The position numbers and the translations under genes were made by a program. Below are positions 44,496 to 56,135 of a stretch of 64,000 bases of DNA, one piece after another. Source of the DNA: Siphonodentalium dalli. Its lineage: Eukaryota; Mollusca; Scaphopoda; Gadilida; Siphonodentaliidae. The notes under the pieces were generated by a model. The model searched no databases and was not told the DNA's origin. It worked only from the letters and a program-made list of their open reading frames with translations. Positions within the stretch are counted from its first letter, which is position 1, and the number at the start of each line of letters is the position of its first letter. The stretch is taken from assembly GCA_032622095.1 (NCBI GenBank), contig CP136069.1:183757122-183821121 (forward strand), written 5' to 3'.

Positions 44496-45240
44496 TATGA
44501 TGTAGATTTTTTTTACCTCGTGGTTGCTATACGTCCGTACTGAGTACCGACGTAAAATGTCACGCTGTGGTCCGTCCGTCCGTACGTTCGTACTAAGTAT
44601 GGACCGATTTGAACACACGGTGTTGGTCATCATTCACAGAGGGGGCTCAAACATAAGCTTTTTATGACACACATTATGTGAGTAAAGGGTCCCAAAACCC
44701 AATAACCGTTAGTGCTTTGTATATCATCATCAATGTTTGGGGAGTAAGTCGCCATGACTTTTACCCCTTTCACATAATAACATACATGTATAGAATAACG
44801 TAAATGAATGAATTCAGTTTTAAAGTTATCCTTGACGTTTAGTCATACAGATACCGCTCGTTATAACAGTTGTTATCGGATAGCTCCTTGAACTGTTGAA
44901 CCGATTCGGTGGAAGCAATATAATCCGATAAACTATTCCAGCTTGTAATCACTCTCTGGGGAAAGAAATATTTTCGCACATCTTTGACAATTATGTTCTT
45001 TTGCATCTTATGCTTGTGTCCACGTGTTCCTTTGTGGAGTGTGTCTTCAAAAAACACACATCTGTCTATGTTATAGAATCCGTGTGTTAGCTTGTATACT
45101 TCTATCATATCTCCCCGATTTCGCCTGTATCTGAGAGACATGAGGCCACATTTCACAAGGCGATTATGATATGACAGATTCCAGAAGTTAGCTATCATTT
45201 CATGCATCTCACTTGCGCGAAATTTACTTAATTCTTACTG
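44496..45240 (-). mobile_element. LINE 3' fragment (second family)
   Basis: The minus-strand frame 44839-45207 reads LSYHNRLVKCGLMSLRYRR, GDMIEVYKLTHG, TRGHKHKM, KYFFPQRVITSWNSLSDYI and FKELSD. This is the standard end of the reverse transcriptase protein in CR1/L2- and jockey-type LINEs. An in-frame stop lies just upstream (about 45237). The 3' UTR (44496-44838) includes CGTCCGTCCGTACG words. It is distinct from the 14-17 kb LINE, whose end is Cys-rich. Confidence 0.7.
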
Positions 45241-45436
45241 TTATGAATGGGACAACAGCAATACAATTTGGGAAATGTATAACTTATCCATAAATGCGTG
45301 TACCTTCAATTCAGCTACAATTTATATTGTAAACTATAGGTACCCAATATACCAGAGGACGTGGGGCTTTCTTGCTTATTTTATTACAACTGAGTCTGAA
45401 ACATATCGGTAGAATTTCCGGTAGAATCAATTTTTA
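45241..45436. other. No feature seen
   Basis: Short unique spacer between the LINE fragment and the family J element. Confidence 0.4.
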
Positions 45437-46755
45437 GGGGAGACCGGGGCATGTTGGAACGTGGGGTATGTTGAAACACCTCACCTCTCTTGTTAAAAAA
45501 TAAAACAGCATCTACAATTGCCACTTATTTGTGGAAAACACTCTTGTATGCACACAAAAAATAGGATTATTCACGGATTGGTGTAAGAGATATGCACAAA
45601 AATCGTTTTTGGGGGGTATGAAGTAATTTTTTCGATTTTCAGGTTTCATCAATGTTCAAGATAAAATTTCGAGACGTAAAGGGTGTAAATTATGTCAATT
45701 GATCCAGTTTCATATCATTTCAGTCATAAATAAAACATTTACCGATTAATTAGTGTCTTTCCAAGATCGTGTACCATTAGACCCTTTTTCCACGTTTGGG
45801 GCATGTTGGAACACCCCATTGTGTCCCCATAGTGCGACTTACGGGAAAACCCCATAACAATTATGCATTGAGCTAGTATAACTAACCATTATGGAAAAAA
45901 TCAGATGAAATTATGGATGAATGCGTCTCAGTTGCTTGCAACCATGTCCTAAATATGATATAAATACGTTTTCGTTGATGAATAATTATTTGTGTGGCAA
46001 ATGGGGAGGTTTGTATCGATAGCACTGAAACCCCTTCCAAATTTTGCCCTGCTACGTCCCTCCTTTATGTGAAACGACGTTTTCATTGGATGTGTTGCGT
46101 TTTCCAATGATGACGATTTCTCGAACACACTTTATTTACCGGACTCAGCTATTATGTTTCATACTATAGCAATTTAATATAGTTATTGGAATATATTGGT
46201 GGTTTTACCTCTATTATAGGCCTACATTGCTTTCATATGCATGTGTTCCTTATACGATCAGTGTTCTGACTTACCCCGATCGATGTTCCAATTTGCCCCT
46301 GGTTTCAAACAACCCGGGGCATGTTGGAACGAATTTATTTTCGACTTTTTCCATGTAAAAGCGAAATAGATCATACATAATGATATACCATATTTAAATA
46401 GATCATACATAATGATGTGCCATATTTAAATAGATCATACATAATGATGTGCCATATTTAAATAGATCATACATAATGATATACCATATTTAAATAGATC
46501 ATACATAATGATATACCATATTTAAATAGATCATACATAATGATATACCATATTTAAATAGATCATACATAATGATATACCATATTTAAATAGATCATAC
46601 ATAATGATGTGCCATATTTAAATAGATCATACATAATGATGTGCCATATTTAAAGTCTTGATATACGTTATAATAAAAGTTGAAAAAAGGAAGGGGGCCC
46701 ATTTCCATGTATGTGTGATTGAATAAAAAACGTTCCAACATGCCCCGCTCTCCCC
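45437..46755. mobile_element. Family J non-autonomous DNA transposon, TA target
   Basis: Terminal inverted repeats of 25 bp (GGGGAGACCGGGGCATGTTG... and its inverse, one mismatch) are flanked by TA on each side (45435-45436 and 46756-46757). The terminal word GGGGCATGTTGGAAC recurs internally near 45803 and 46317, and an inverted TGTTCCAATTTGCCCC-like word at about 46285. 1,319 bp with no transposase frame. A 32-bp minisatellite is nested at its right side. Confidence 0.8.
46366..46656. repeat. 32-bp minisatellite, nine copies, inside family J
   Basis: Unit AGATCATACATAATGATATA plus CCATATTTAAAT; two variants (GATATACC and GATGTGCC) alternate in blocks. Almost no other divergence. Confidence 0.88.
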
Positions 46756-46773
46756 TACGCCACAGCATGGACG

Positions 46774-46926
46774 GCTTAAGCCGGAAATATGGCTTGTTGT
46801 CATTCACCGGAAAGCTCTCAGTGAGAGCTTTCCGATGAATGGCAACAAGCCATATTTCGACTAAATCCTGAAAAGTTACCCATAATTGTGCTGTGGTTAA
46901 GGAGTTGATTATTTAGAGCATTACTG
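46774..46926. mobile_element. Family D MITE, left arm truncated
   Basis: CCGGAAATATGGCTTGTTGT, the centre GAAAGCTCTCAGTGAGAGCT and a full right arm ending GAGCATTACTGA. The left outer arm is missing, with the family J end only 17 bp away. Confidence 0.7.
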
Positions 46927-47583
46927 AATATTGCCTTGAGTGTCACTTTACCAACTACTAGACTTATGCATATTTTAACAATGATTTATTACCTTTTTAT
47001 TTCATAAAGGTCAATTTTGTCTTGTGTTACACAAATATCACCAGGTGGCAACCTGAAAATATGTCACCTGACCGCGATTTAGAAAAAACCCCCCAGTTTT
47101 TGCCCTTATTTGAGCTAAACTTTGCCTATATTTGACCCCGCCCCCCCAATTGTAAAAAATACGGGTTTGTGTATTTCACCGGAAATTAAGCAAATTGAAG
47201 CATAGCATGAAAAATAAGTCACAAAAAAGTACAGGTTGTCCGTTTACCTTTTCTCTCACAAAAGCCTGACGCGTATGACACTTCCTAATGAAGAGAAAAA
47301 ACCCGGAAGGCAATTTTGGTGGATTTGGTCGTCAAGGTACCATAGATTTCGATGACTCGACAAAGGTCAAGCTATCCAAATATCAGAAATCAGTCTGCAC
47401 GCATATAGACAATAAAGCACCAACCACATAAGCCTATATTTACAGACCCCGGTAACATAAACATGACCCAAAGCTCATTAATGTCAAATGTATGGCAGAT
47501 GACCACAAGGCGCTACCAATGAATGTAGTATAACGACACCTATAGGGAATACTTTGTCTTATCCTTCTTTCATGGTAATAATA
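46927..47583. other. No gene recognised
   Basis: Contains a C-rich patch (CCCCGCCCCCCC near 47140). No frame or repeat recognised. Confidence 0.4.
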
Positions 47584-48042
47584 TGTGACCCGCCATATCA
47601 AATCCAGTCGTAAGTCGGGATTTTTTTACCCTGTGCCAATGCATTCTCTTATATATGCGAGTCGACCATAGGTCGCCTCGCATATATAAGAGAATGCATT
47701 GACCTAACAATTTTTTATAATTTTAATAATTTTTTCTTGTATTCTTTAACAATGTTATAATTTCACCCATACAGAGCCCCAGACCAACATGAGCAGACGA
47801 CACTCTTCTATATGCTTCTATATATGTGTGGGGCTCCCTGCAGGGTAATGGATGTTTTTTATTGTATGTCCTAAAAAATGTAAGAAACATTTATTTAAAA
47901 AAAATGATAAAAAATTGTTAGGCCAATGCATTCTCTTATATATGCGAGGCGACCTATGGTCGACTCGCATATATACGAGAATGCATTGGCACAGGGTAAA
48001 AAAAATCCCGACTTACGACTGGATTTGATATGGCGGGTCACA
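47584..48042. mobile_element. Family C MITE, copy 1 (two hairpins)
   Basis: Ends TGTGACCCGCCATATCAAAT and ATTTGATATGGCGGGTCACA are inverted, and the match continues through CCAGTCGTAAGTCGGGA and the hairpin modules at 47636-47701 and 47923-47989. Between them are the AT-rich spacer and a smaller stem (GAGCCCCA ... TGGGGCTC) around ATATGCTTCTATATATGTG. About 459 bp. The target duplication is not clear because ATAT flanks both ends. Confidence 0.85.
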
Positions 48043-48090
48043 TATTACGGTGACTTGAAATTTATCTATATTTCTCTCTTCGTGGTCTCC

Positions 48091-48434
48091 GTAAAGGGGT
48101 AACGTACACTGAATCCGGTCATTTATGGGACCACCTCCTTTTATACTCAACATAATATATGCAACAAATGAATGCATTTGAGCCATGGATTTGTTCAAAA
48201 ATACACTTGTATGCTCTATGAACGATGTAATTATAATGAAAATGAATAAATGGCTGGAGTCATTAATTCATTTGCATTATAATTACCATGTTGCTTGCAT
48301 CACTCATAGAGCATATGAGTGTACTTTTGAACTAATCCATGGCGCAAATGCATATATTTGTTGCATATTTTCTGTTGAGTATAAAATGAGATGGTCCGAT
48401 AAATGATCGGATGTAAGGTACAGTACCCCTTTAA
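48091..48434. mobile_element. Family F MITE, copy 3
   Basis: TAAAGGGGTAACGTACACTG at the left and GTACAGTACCCCTTTAA at the right, with an imperfect inverted interior (GAATGCATTTGAGCCATGGA versus TCCATGGCGCAAATGCATAT). Confidence 0.75.
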
Positions 48435-48914
48435 GTCGTAAGATTCCAGAACATCTCCAACGACAGATGATTCCACCATGCACGAAGTGACTACATATGT
48501 CAACTACAATCAATGATAACCTATCGCATCGAACAAGCAGTGGCACTCCACTTAACACACCTGTCTTTTGTGTCTATGTTGACGCATCGATTGCCATCAG
48601 ACATGCTGCGTAACTATACAGTTCCAATCCCCTAGCTTCGGTTCAACAGTCGGAATCTTCCACCTAATCGGAATTCAATGCCATTCGCCATTGTAGTATT
48701 TAACGCCCATTTCCGGTCCCCTCTGCCGTAAGCGCCATTAGGGGTCATGTTCCATTGGAAAACCATTGACTGGGGATACACGGTATCTGATCGCGTTCAA
48801 TTGCAATAACAGACCATATCTCGGGATTGAATCTGGAATATTCTATTCGAATCGTTTTGCTCCCAAGAATTATGGGTGTGGCACCAGAGAGGTTTCACAA
48901 ACTAACGGCTACAG
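48435..48914. other. No gene recognised
   Basis: Slightly GC-richer and unique. No exon can be supported. Confidence 0.35.
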
Positions 48915-49143
48915 TTAACCTTTTGTATAGTAAATACATTCTCCCAGTCAGTTAAAAGTGTACATATGAATGGTCCATTATTTATAGTTTGCAGGAATGT
49001 ACAGATAATATAAACAGACCAATACATAACATAACAACAAGAGTCCTATTTATTGAAGGATATGTTTAGATAATAAGTTAAATTATGGTCATTTTTTAAA
49101 ACTTATTATCTGAATATTTGGGATAACTACTCGTCAATGATGC
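48915..49143. mobile_element. Family A MITE, right end missing
   Basis: TTAACCTTTTGTATAGTAAA start, ACTTATTATCTGAATATTTG and ACTACTCGTCAATGATG present; the expected end with AAAGGGTTAA is absent. Confidence 0.6.
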
Positions 49144-49527
49144 TTTCGGATTGGTTATAACAGTCACAAACTCGCTGATCTCACTGGACCTCACAATTCG
49201 CCAGTCAACAAATACTGTCCAAATACGCGGAAGTCATGGAACTACGTAAATATGTAACTATGTTCCGCCTCCAGTAAGAAACCGCGTCGTTGATTGGTCA
49301 GAGAGCCGCGCAACATATCCTATGTTTACGTCTCGAGCCATCAACATAAGGGAAACCAAGACAGCCGTTTCATCGTCTCCCGCTGGCCTGCTTTTTTCAT
49401 GACGTCACTTGCGTTGAACAACGTTATGGCGAGAGCGATAGGAGATTTTGACATTTTATGCTGATCATTCTTCGGAATAAATGTTAAATTTCTAAGAATG
49501 ACCAGGACTGTCGGCAGAACATATACG
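49144..49527. other. No gene recognised
   Basis: The minus-strand frame 49341-49613 extends into a palindrome and has no known motif. Confidence 0.35.
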
Positions 49528-49643
49528 TTATTGTGGTGGATTGACGGTAACATGGTCTGACATTGACGACTCGGAGCGTATGTTGAACATAAACTCCAAG
49601 CCGTCAATGTCACACCATGTTACCGTCAATTCACCGCAATAAC
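49528..49643. repeat. 116-bp palindrome
   Basis: Arms GTTATTGTGGTGGATTGACG with GTAACATGGT and GACATTGACG are mirrored at 49602-49643; the loop is about 33 bp. Probably a miniature element. Confidence 0.7.
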
Positions 49644-49813
49644 TTATAATATAAATATTGTTATATGTGAAGTATAAGGTAGTTCAGTAAAACGCTTAGT
49701 CGATATCATATATTTTTGAACTATAACAGTAAGTTTTTCGTTTGTCTCGCGAGTTGGTGCCGAAGAAAAGAACTTCTGGAGTTATGTGGAGTATTCCAAT
49801 CGCTGCGAGCCGG

Positions 49814-50035
49814 TCAACAAGCAATTTTCTTTTTCCTAAAAAACGTTGGCACTTGATAAAGAAGTGCATGGTAGTCGGTGAGCAACGTTTTCAGATTTTT
49901 TGTAAGGAGTGACACGCCTTCCTGGTGATTGAAATTTTTTTTGATGCTCGTTAATGGTGGGGCACAGTGAGCATATGAAATATGTGTGTATCTGCTGATG
50001 TTAAATGTGATTTTTCGAAGCCTCCCTATCGTCAT
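49814..50035 (-). CDS. Unrecognised 73-residue frame, possibly transposon-derived
   Basis: Minus-strand frame reading MTIGRLRKITFNISRYTHI, then SYAHCAPPLTSIKKN, HQEGVSLLTKNLKTLL and FFRKKK. Composition is protein-like and basic. I recognise no family; there is no splice context I can defend. It could be the remnant of a mobile-element protein. Low confidence. Confidence 0.2.
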   Translation of the reverse strand: MTIGRLRKITFNISRYTHISYAHCAPPLTSIKKNFNHQEGVSLLTKNLKTLLTDYHALLYQVPTFFRKKKIAC

Positions 50036-50435
50036 TTATATGCTCCAAACGAATTGAAAGCGAATAATGCCCCGTGACGGTCCGAACCCTAAAATTATGC
50101 TCACCTTTATTACATCCCGGGTCCGTTCACGGGGATCAAAATTGTTTACTCGTATTATTGTATGTATTTGTTGACCATATGTTGCTATTTTGAGGTGAGA
50201 ATGCAATCTGTTCAGTGCAAATACATGTATTTCAATGAATAATCCCTTCGATCTCAAATAATTTAGGTAGCTTACATGTTGTAAATTTAGTATGAGACAT
50301 AAATACCACTTATAGCTGCATATAGCCTATTCGTCGCTTTTGTCCGAGACCATGCATCAACTATATACAACTGACGAAGCGTAACAGTCTTTGGCTGTAT
50401 TGATCAAAAGGGGTGTAGTTTTGTTATTAAGCAAA

Positions 50436-50893
50436 TGTGACCCGCCATATCAAATCCAGTCGAAAGTCGGGATTTTTTTTACCCTGTGCCAATGCATTAT
50501 CTTATATATGCGAGTCGACCATAGGTCGCCTCGCATATATAAGAGAATGCATTGGCCTAACAATTTTTTATCATTTAAAAAAAAAAAAATTTCTTACAAT
50601 TTTTAGGACATAAAATAAAAAACATCCATCACACTGCAGGGAGCCCCACACATATATAGAAGCATATAGAAGAGTGTCGTCTGCTCACGTTTGTCTGGGG
50701 CTCTGTATGGGTGAAATTATAAAATTGTTAAAGAATACAAGAACAAATTATTAAAATTGTAAAAAATTGTTAGGCCAATGCATTCTCTTATATATGCGAG
50801 GCAACCTATGGTCGACTCGCATATATAAGAGAATGCATTGGCACAGGGTAAAAAAATCCCGACTTACGAATGGATTTGATATGGCGGGTCACA
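50436..50893. mobile_element. Family C MITE, copy 2, opposite orientation
   Basis: TGTGACCCGCCATATCAAAT to GATATGGCGGGTCACA; hairpins at 50489-50555 and 50775-50841. The asymmetric centre (GGGAGCCCCACACATATATA) is reversed relative to copies 1 and 3. Confidence 0.85.
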
Positions 50894-50994
50894 AATTATG
50901 GTACATACTTTAAAGATCTTTTCCAGGAAGTGTTCCAACAATAAATATAAATTTGACTGTAATTATTGTCTCTGAATGAAAATCGGAAAATTGA

Positions 50995-51370
50995 AGGTAC
51001 TCAATCCGATTCGATGGTCCCCATATCATCAGATTCCAACAACAACAACAACAACAACATTTAAAAAATAATAATGCTATAAAATTGCCCAAAACCTATT
51101 ATTTATCAACATTTTGTTCATCGAAAATTGGCCGGATTGTCAAAATATCTGACACAAAAAAGCCACTTGATTTTAGAGTTATCCATCTTCATCCGCAATT
51201 GGGTCAGAGACAGTCTTCTCGTCGACTGTTTACTGGGCCTCCTAAAATTATCGATGGTGAAAAATAATAGATTTCAAACATCGATATCTGATCACTCTGA
51301 GCTTTGATGGGTGGGTTCCTCGACTCGAATCAAATATGTTTTACCCCCGAAGCCAAGGAAATAGTAATTT
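50995..51370. mobile_element. Family G MITE
   Basis: GAAGGTACTCAATCCGATTC, a CAACAACAACAA run, TTTAGAGTTATCCATCTTCA and ATGTTTTACCCCCGAAGCCA in the order of 28866-29290. The block between the CAA run and AATAATGCTA is deleted relative to that copy. Confidence 0.65.
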
Positions 51371-52531
51371 GCGAGCGTTAAGTTGGAATATGCATCATTA
51401 ACATTTCCAGTGCGTCCAATCTAGGTTTCAGATTGCCACTGGAGTGAGAATGTAACCTGTTCAAATGACAAAACAATGAATGAATAAATCCCCCCAATCT
51501 CACATAATTTAGGAAGCTTACATGTTGTACATTTTGTATGAGACATAAAGACTATATTCTATATACGTCGAATTGGCCGATACTAGCAAATACTGTCGGC
51601 GAAGTGTTGGCCTTTGTCTGTATTGATCCAAAGGAAGATAATTTGGTTATTATGCAAATTGTGGGATATAATTTTAAGTTCCTTTCCGTGAACGTTATAG
51701 TTGGTCTCCTGCTATAGTAATTCTAGAGCTCAGTGTTCTAATCTAGTGGTATTTTCATCTACGGGAGTATACATGATTGAGGAAAATCGTTACGTGGGGT
51801 AATACGCTATTTACTTGGGGGTCATGTTGTCCGGCACACATGGATCAGGTAATTTACCGCCCCGTTACCCCTGTCTGTTCCCAACACAGCTCAACCGGAA
51901 ATCTTCGGCTTCCACGCCGCGAACATTATCGACAACTATTTAGTTTCAAACCCAATTTCTGGAAAAATCGATACGTCACCAACAAATTCTATGCTCGACT
52001 GACAATCTCCATCATTAAGGATTAGGGAGCGGAAACCTGGCCATATCTTAGGCTCGCATATCTCATACATCAAGTCCGTATAGTTACCGATTTAGCTTAC
52101 AATTGTCAGTATGCTATACATCTCTTGTCTGTGACAACAAGCAACGCCAAAAAGAGGCTATATGTGTTGTTCCGACGTCCATATGGGGATAAATAACTGC
52201 GCCAGGAGATTATATATGAATATTTACACGCATAATTTGCCCATGTGTTCCGTTATTATATCATAGCCACGCCAATTATGTCAAAATAATTAATCACATA
52301 CGGAAATTGCATGGACTAATTCTAGTTATGACAGTGGCCCAGGAATTCACTGGAAATCGTCGGAACATAGCGACGATTATACAAAATTATTAACTTCGCG
52401 TGGTTATAGAGTGTTGTGTTCAGATCCTCTGAAAACAATTTAGATTTCATTACGAAAACATGTAAATCACTCCACATATTCTGTCGAAGTTAAATAATAA
52501 TGATATTAAACATAATTATTATGATATGGAT
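51371..52531. other. No gene recognised
   Basis: A GC-richer patch at 51820-52025 is open in two frames, but neither is convincing (see rejected items). The rest is unique AT-rich DNA. Confidence 0.35.
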
Positions 52532-52907
52532 TTAAAGACATATTATGTACTTGTTCGGGTGCGTGAAACTGACTAGTTAGTATCTAGGCGCTTTGCCAAC
52601 TGGAGGAATGTACCATTCTACTAACATCGCCGAAAATCTGAAGCAAATCGACCGTACCAATCCATAGAAAACATCGTCTGAGCTACCCTCAAATGTAAAT
52701 ATTTACTTCTCGATTCGGGACGTATCATTCGTCGATAAACTAACGAAAACGATTTCGCCATCGAGAGTCACTGCATTTAATTAATATATAAGAATGGCGG
52801 TGTGTGTTGTCAATTTGGATATACTAATTGTAAAAATTACTAATTTGAACAAGATTATTCTGCATTTATATTTGATCACCCTACTGGAGTGTTTCATATC
52901 ACTTTAA
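52532..52907. mobile_element. Family K TTAA-flanked MITE, copy 1
   Basis: TTAAAGACATATTATGTACT to GTTTCATATCACTTTAA, TTAA at both ends and a short inverted terminus (TTAAAG..ATAT). The interior carries GTGTGTGTTGTCAATTTGGA and GATTTCGCCATCGAGAGTCA. The solitary copy at 62237-62606 shows this 375-bp unit is the whole element. Confidence 0.75.
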
Positions 52908-53281
52908 TTTTAATAACCTGATTTAATTAATTTAATCATGTAAATATAAGTAGTAAAACAAAATCATTATGGCGTAGATTTTGTTCGCGATCATTCATAT
53001 TCCATTTTCTACAGTTTTTTCCTGAATTTTTCTAACGGTCGAATCCCACGACGGGAAACAAACGGTTGCGTGATTGAATATGAATGGAGAATACTCGTGC
53101 TCAAATTTAATTGGCAAGACACAATGCTATTCTCAAGTAATGGATCAAAATAAGCGAGTCTCGTCCACGGTATCATGCCATTCGTCCGGCATTAAGGATT
53201 AAATATTTACACTTGCGCGCAGTTCTGATATTGTGTTTTCTGAAATCGGACGGCCGATATTGAAATTTTTGGCAATATGTG
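52908..53281. other. Spacer between two inverted family K copies
   Basis: 374 bp of AT-rich sequence with CGGTCGAATCCCACGACGGG; no frame and no match elsewhere in the window. Confidence 0.5.
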
Positions 53282-53662
53282 TTAAAGTGATATGAAACAC
53301 TCCAGTAGGGTGATCAAATATAAATGCAGAATAATCTTGTTAAAATTAGTAATTTTTACAAATAGTATATCCAAATTGACAACACACACCGCCATTCTTA
53401 TATATTAATTACATGCAGTGACTCTCGGTGGCGAAATCGTTTTCGTTAGTTTATCGACGAATGATACGTCCCGAATCGAGTAGTAAATATTTACATATGA
53501 GCGTAGCTCAGACGATGTTTTCTATGGAGTGGTATGGTAGATTTGCTTCAGATTTTCGGCGATGTTAGTAGAATAGTACATTCCTCCAGTTGGCAAAGCG
53601 CCTAGATAAATATATAACTAGTCAGTTTCACGCACCCGAACAAGTAAATAATATGTCTTTAA
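53282..53662. mobile_element. Family K TTAA-flanked MITE, copy 2, inverted
   Basis: Reverse orientation of copy 1, starting TTAAAGTGATATGAAACACT and ending CAAGTAAATAATATGTCTTTAA. Both TTAA ends are present. Confidence 0.75.
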
Positions 53663-54313
53663 TTGTTACAAAAATGTCTGGGTAATCACAAATCAATGTT
53701 TACGACGAAATAAGCACACGATATCTGCAAAATACAAGAGACGTTTGATATGAACATGTACTATGTTTTGGAATAGAAGAGAACGAGGCATACATCATTG
53801 ACGTGTTTAATATAATTGGCAATATCCCAGTGGACACTGTCTGGGAGAATACTAACCAATCTTACCCATTTAATCATTTAATACATGCATATGAACCAAA
53901 TCAATCAACTAATTAATTATTCAACCAATCAATCAGCGAATAGCGATCAACAAAAGAATCAATCAACCAATCACTATTCACAATTTATCGAAATTAAACA
54001 GAACAGTTTTAATCGAACGGGGTCAGCCTTCATCGATCGTCATTGCCATCATTTGGCATCACGCGAAACCAGCGCCTGATACACCAAATAGATCGATCGA
54101 ATATCTCAAGATGTTAGAAAAATTACTGTATGCAAACATACTCTGAGCCCTGGATCATCGGACATATCACACCAGCGTATTATCCATATATATATATATA
54201 GTAACCGCAAAACAATATGTGAAGATGTTAACCTTTCGTATAATGAACTACTACTGATAACAAATACGAATGGCTAATATTAGTCGTATACCTTTTTGGA
54301 CGGTCCAAAAATA
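53663..54313. repeat. Old diverged copy of the 620-bp repeat
   Basis: GAAGAGAACGAGGCATACAT with CATTGACGTGT and later GATCGATCGAATATCTCAAG with ATGTTAG match the 57-59 kb units with heavy divergence. A CAATCAACCAATCA-rich stretch at 53895-53970 produces a 64-residue open frame. Confidence 0.45.
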
Positions 54314-54776
54314 TGTGACCCGCCATATCAAATCCAGTCGTAAGTCGGGATTTTTTTTAACCTGTGCCAATGCATTCTCTTATATATGCGAGTCGACCAT
54401 ATAGGTCGCCTCGCATATATAAGAGAATGCATTGGCCTAACAATTTTTTACTATTTTAATAATTTTTTCTTGTATTCTTTAACAATTTTATAATTTTACC
54501 CATACAGAGCACCAGACAAACATGAGCAGACGACACTCTTCTATATGCTTCTATATATGTGTGGGGCTCCCTGCAGGGTAATGGATGTTTTTTTATTTTA
54601 TGTCCTAAAAAATGTAAGAAACATTTATTAAAAAAAAATGATAAAAAATTGTTAGGCCAATGCATTCTCTTATATATGCGAGGCGACCTATGGTCGACTC
54701 GCATATATAAGAGAATGCATTGGCACAGGGTAAAAAAAATCCCGACTTACGACTGTATTTGATATGGCGGGTCACA
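54314..54776. mobile_element. Family C MITE, copy 3
   Basis: TGTGACCCGCCATATCAAAT to GATATGGCGGGTCACA, hairpins at 54367-54435 and 54657-54723; same orientation as copy 1 and very similar to it. Confidence 0.85.
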
Positions 54777-54893
54777 TATTTTCGCGGAATTTACGACTAT
54801 ACGAGTCCGTTTATGAGAAAATAGTGCCGTTCAAACTGCTTGAACGCGCAGTAATTAGGTGATATGGTGCTGTTTGCCGTGATTATTTTGTAC

Positions 54894-55353
54894 TTAACCC
54901 TTTCAGTGCCAGGGGCTGATCTCATCGGCCCTAATTTACGGTCTGTAAAATCGGCCCTGTGTCAGCCTGTGTTGAATTTGTTTTGGGTATGCTTAAGCAT
55001 GCTATAGCGAATTTAAAAATAAACTGGTTAAAACCTTAGGGGCATGTTATAACTCAAAACTATCACCAAGTATTCATAGTAGTAATTTTGATGCCCATGA
55101 AAAACGTAAGATTCCCTGGCACTAAACCTACAAAATAAGTCTGGCACTGGAAGAGAGTAGAATATAAGAAAAAATTATTAAAATTGTAAAAAATTTTTTT
55201 TAAAAATAATAACAAATGATGAAAATTTGTTAGGCCAATGCATTCTCTTATATATGCGAGGCGACATATGGTCGACTCGCACATATAAGAGAATGCATTG
55301 GCACAGGGTATATGGGTTGATACAAAAATCGGACCTGGCACTGAAAGGGTTAA
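54894..55353. mobile_element. Family B TTAA-flanked element with one hairpin
   Basis: TTAACCCTTTCAGTGCCAGG and CCTGGCACTGAAAGGGTTAA are exact inverted ends. There is a single hairpin module at 55235-55301, preceded by the AT-rich spacer. The remaining interior (AAAATCGGCCCTGTGTCAGC) is unique in the window. Confidence 0.8.
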
Positions 55354-55406
55354 ATATGTTGTTGTCATGTCTAAATCAGTGGTTTGGTCGATGATTGCGT
55401 ATCAAT

Positions 55407-55616
55407 TTAACCCTTTATATACTAATGCATGGCTGACCATATGTCGTTTGTTGAACTTATTATCTAAACATTTCCCTCAATAAATATGGCTCCTGTACTT
55501 ATATTTATCGGTCGTCTGCTTATATCACCTTTACATCCCTTTATATAAAAAATAGACCATTCCTATGTACACTTTGCAACTAACTGGGTTAATCCATTTA
55601 GTATAGAAAGGGTTAA
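55407..55616. mobile_element. Family A TTAA-flanked MITE, best preserved copy
   Basis: TTAACCCTTTATATACTAAT to TTTAGTATAGAAAGGGTTAA, 210 bp, TTAA on both sides. Interior: GTTTGTTGAACTTATTATCT and GGTCGTCTGCTTATATCACC. Confidence 0.8.
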
Positions 55617-56135
55617 GTTGAACGTTTGTTGAACTTATTATCTGACCCCATCTCCTATGGGATAACTACTCGTCAATGATGTTCTACTATAAAACTGGTT
55701 AACAGCACACAGAACCAGTGTATGGATAACACACAGGCCGATCGAATACATTTATCTGAAGATGTTAGCAAACTTGATGCGGGCAAACAGACTCTGGGCT
55801 CACGAATATCGGAGAAATCCGTTTCCAAAGACAGTCAGTGCCATAGATACAATCTGATGATTGACCCATGATAAATCGCCTGCTCAGCAATATATCTGGG
55901 GGTTATGTTTACACCCAGTCGTATTATCTGTTAGAGGTTTCGCTCTCAGGATGATTAAACCACATAGCCATTGTAATTATTGTACTACGCGTAGCTCAGT
56001 AATGGTCGTCAATATTGTGAAAATAATGGCTTCCCATCGAATCACTATGATTTGCAAAGACCTCCAAACACGACAAAAACTGTCCCTGGTTGGTAACCAT
56101 CGTTGCTTGGCATCACCACCAAAATAGCAAAGACA
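55617..56135. repeat. Diverged copy of the 620-bp repeat
   Basis: GATCGAATACATTTATCTGA, ATGTTAGCAAACTTGATGCG and GGGTTATGTTTACACCCAGT follow the order of the 57-59 kb units. The plus-strand frame 55861-56127 is not recognisable. Confidence 0.5.

Noticed and set aside
51850-52000. QPEIFGFH frame reminiscent of a dynein heavy chain C-terminal motif (PEVFGLH-like)
   Set aside because: Only about six residues agree, the following residues do not fit and the frame soon stops; splice sites are not evident.
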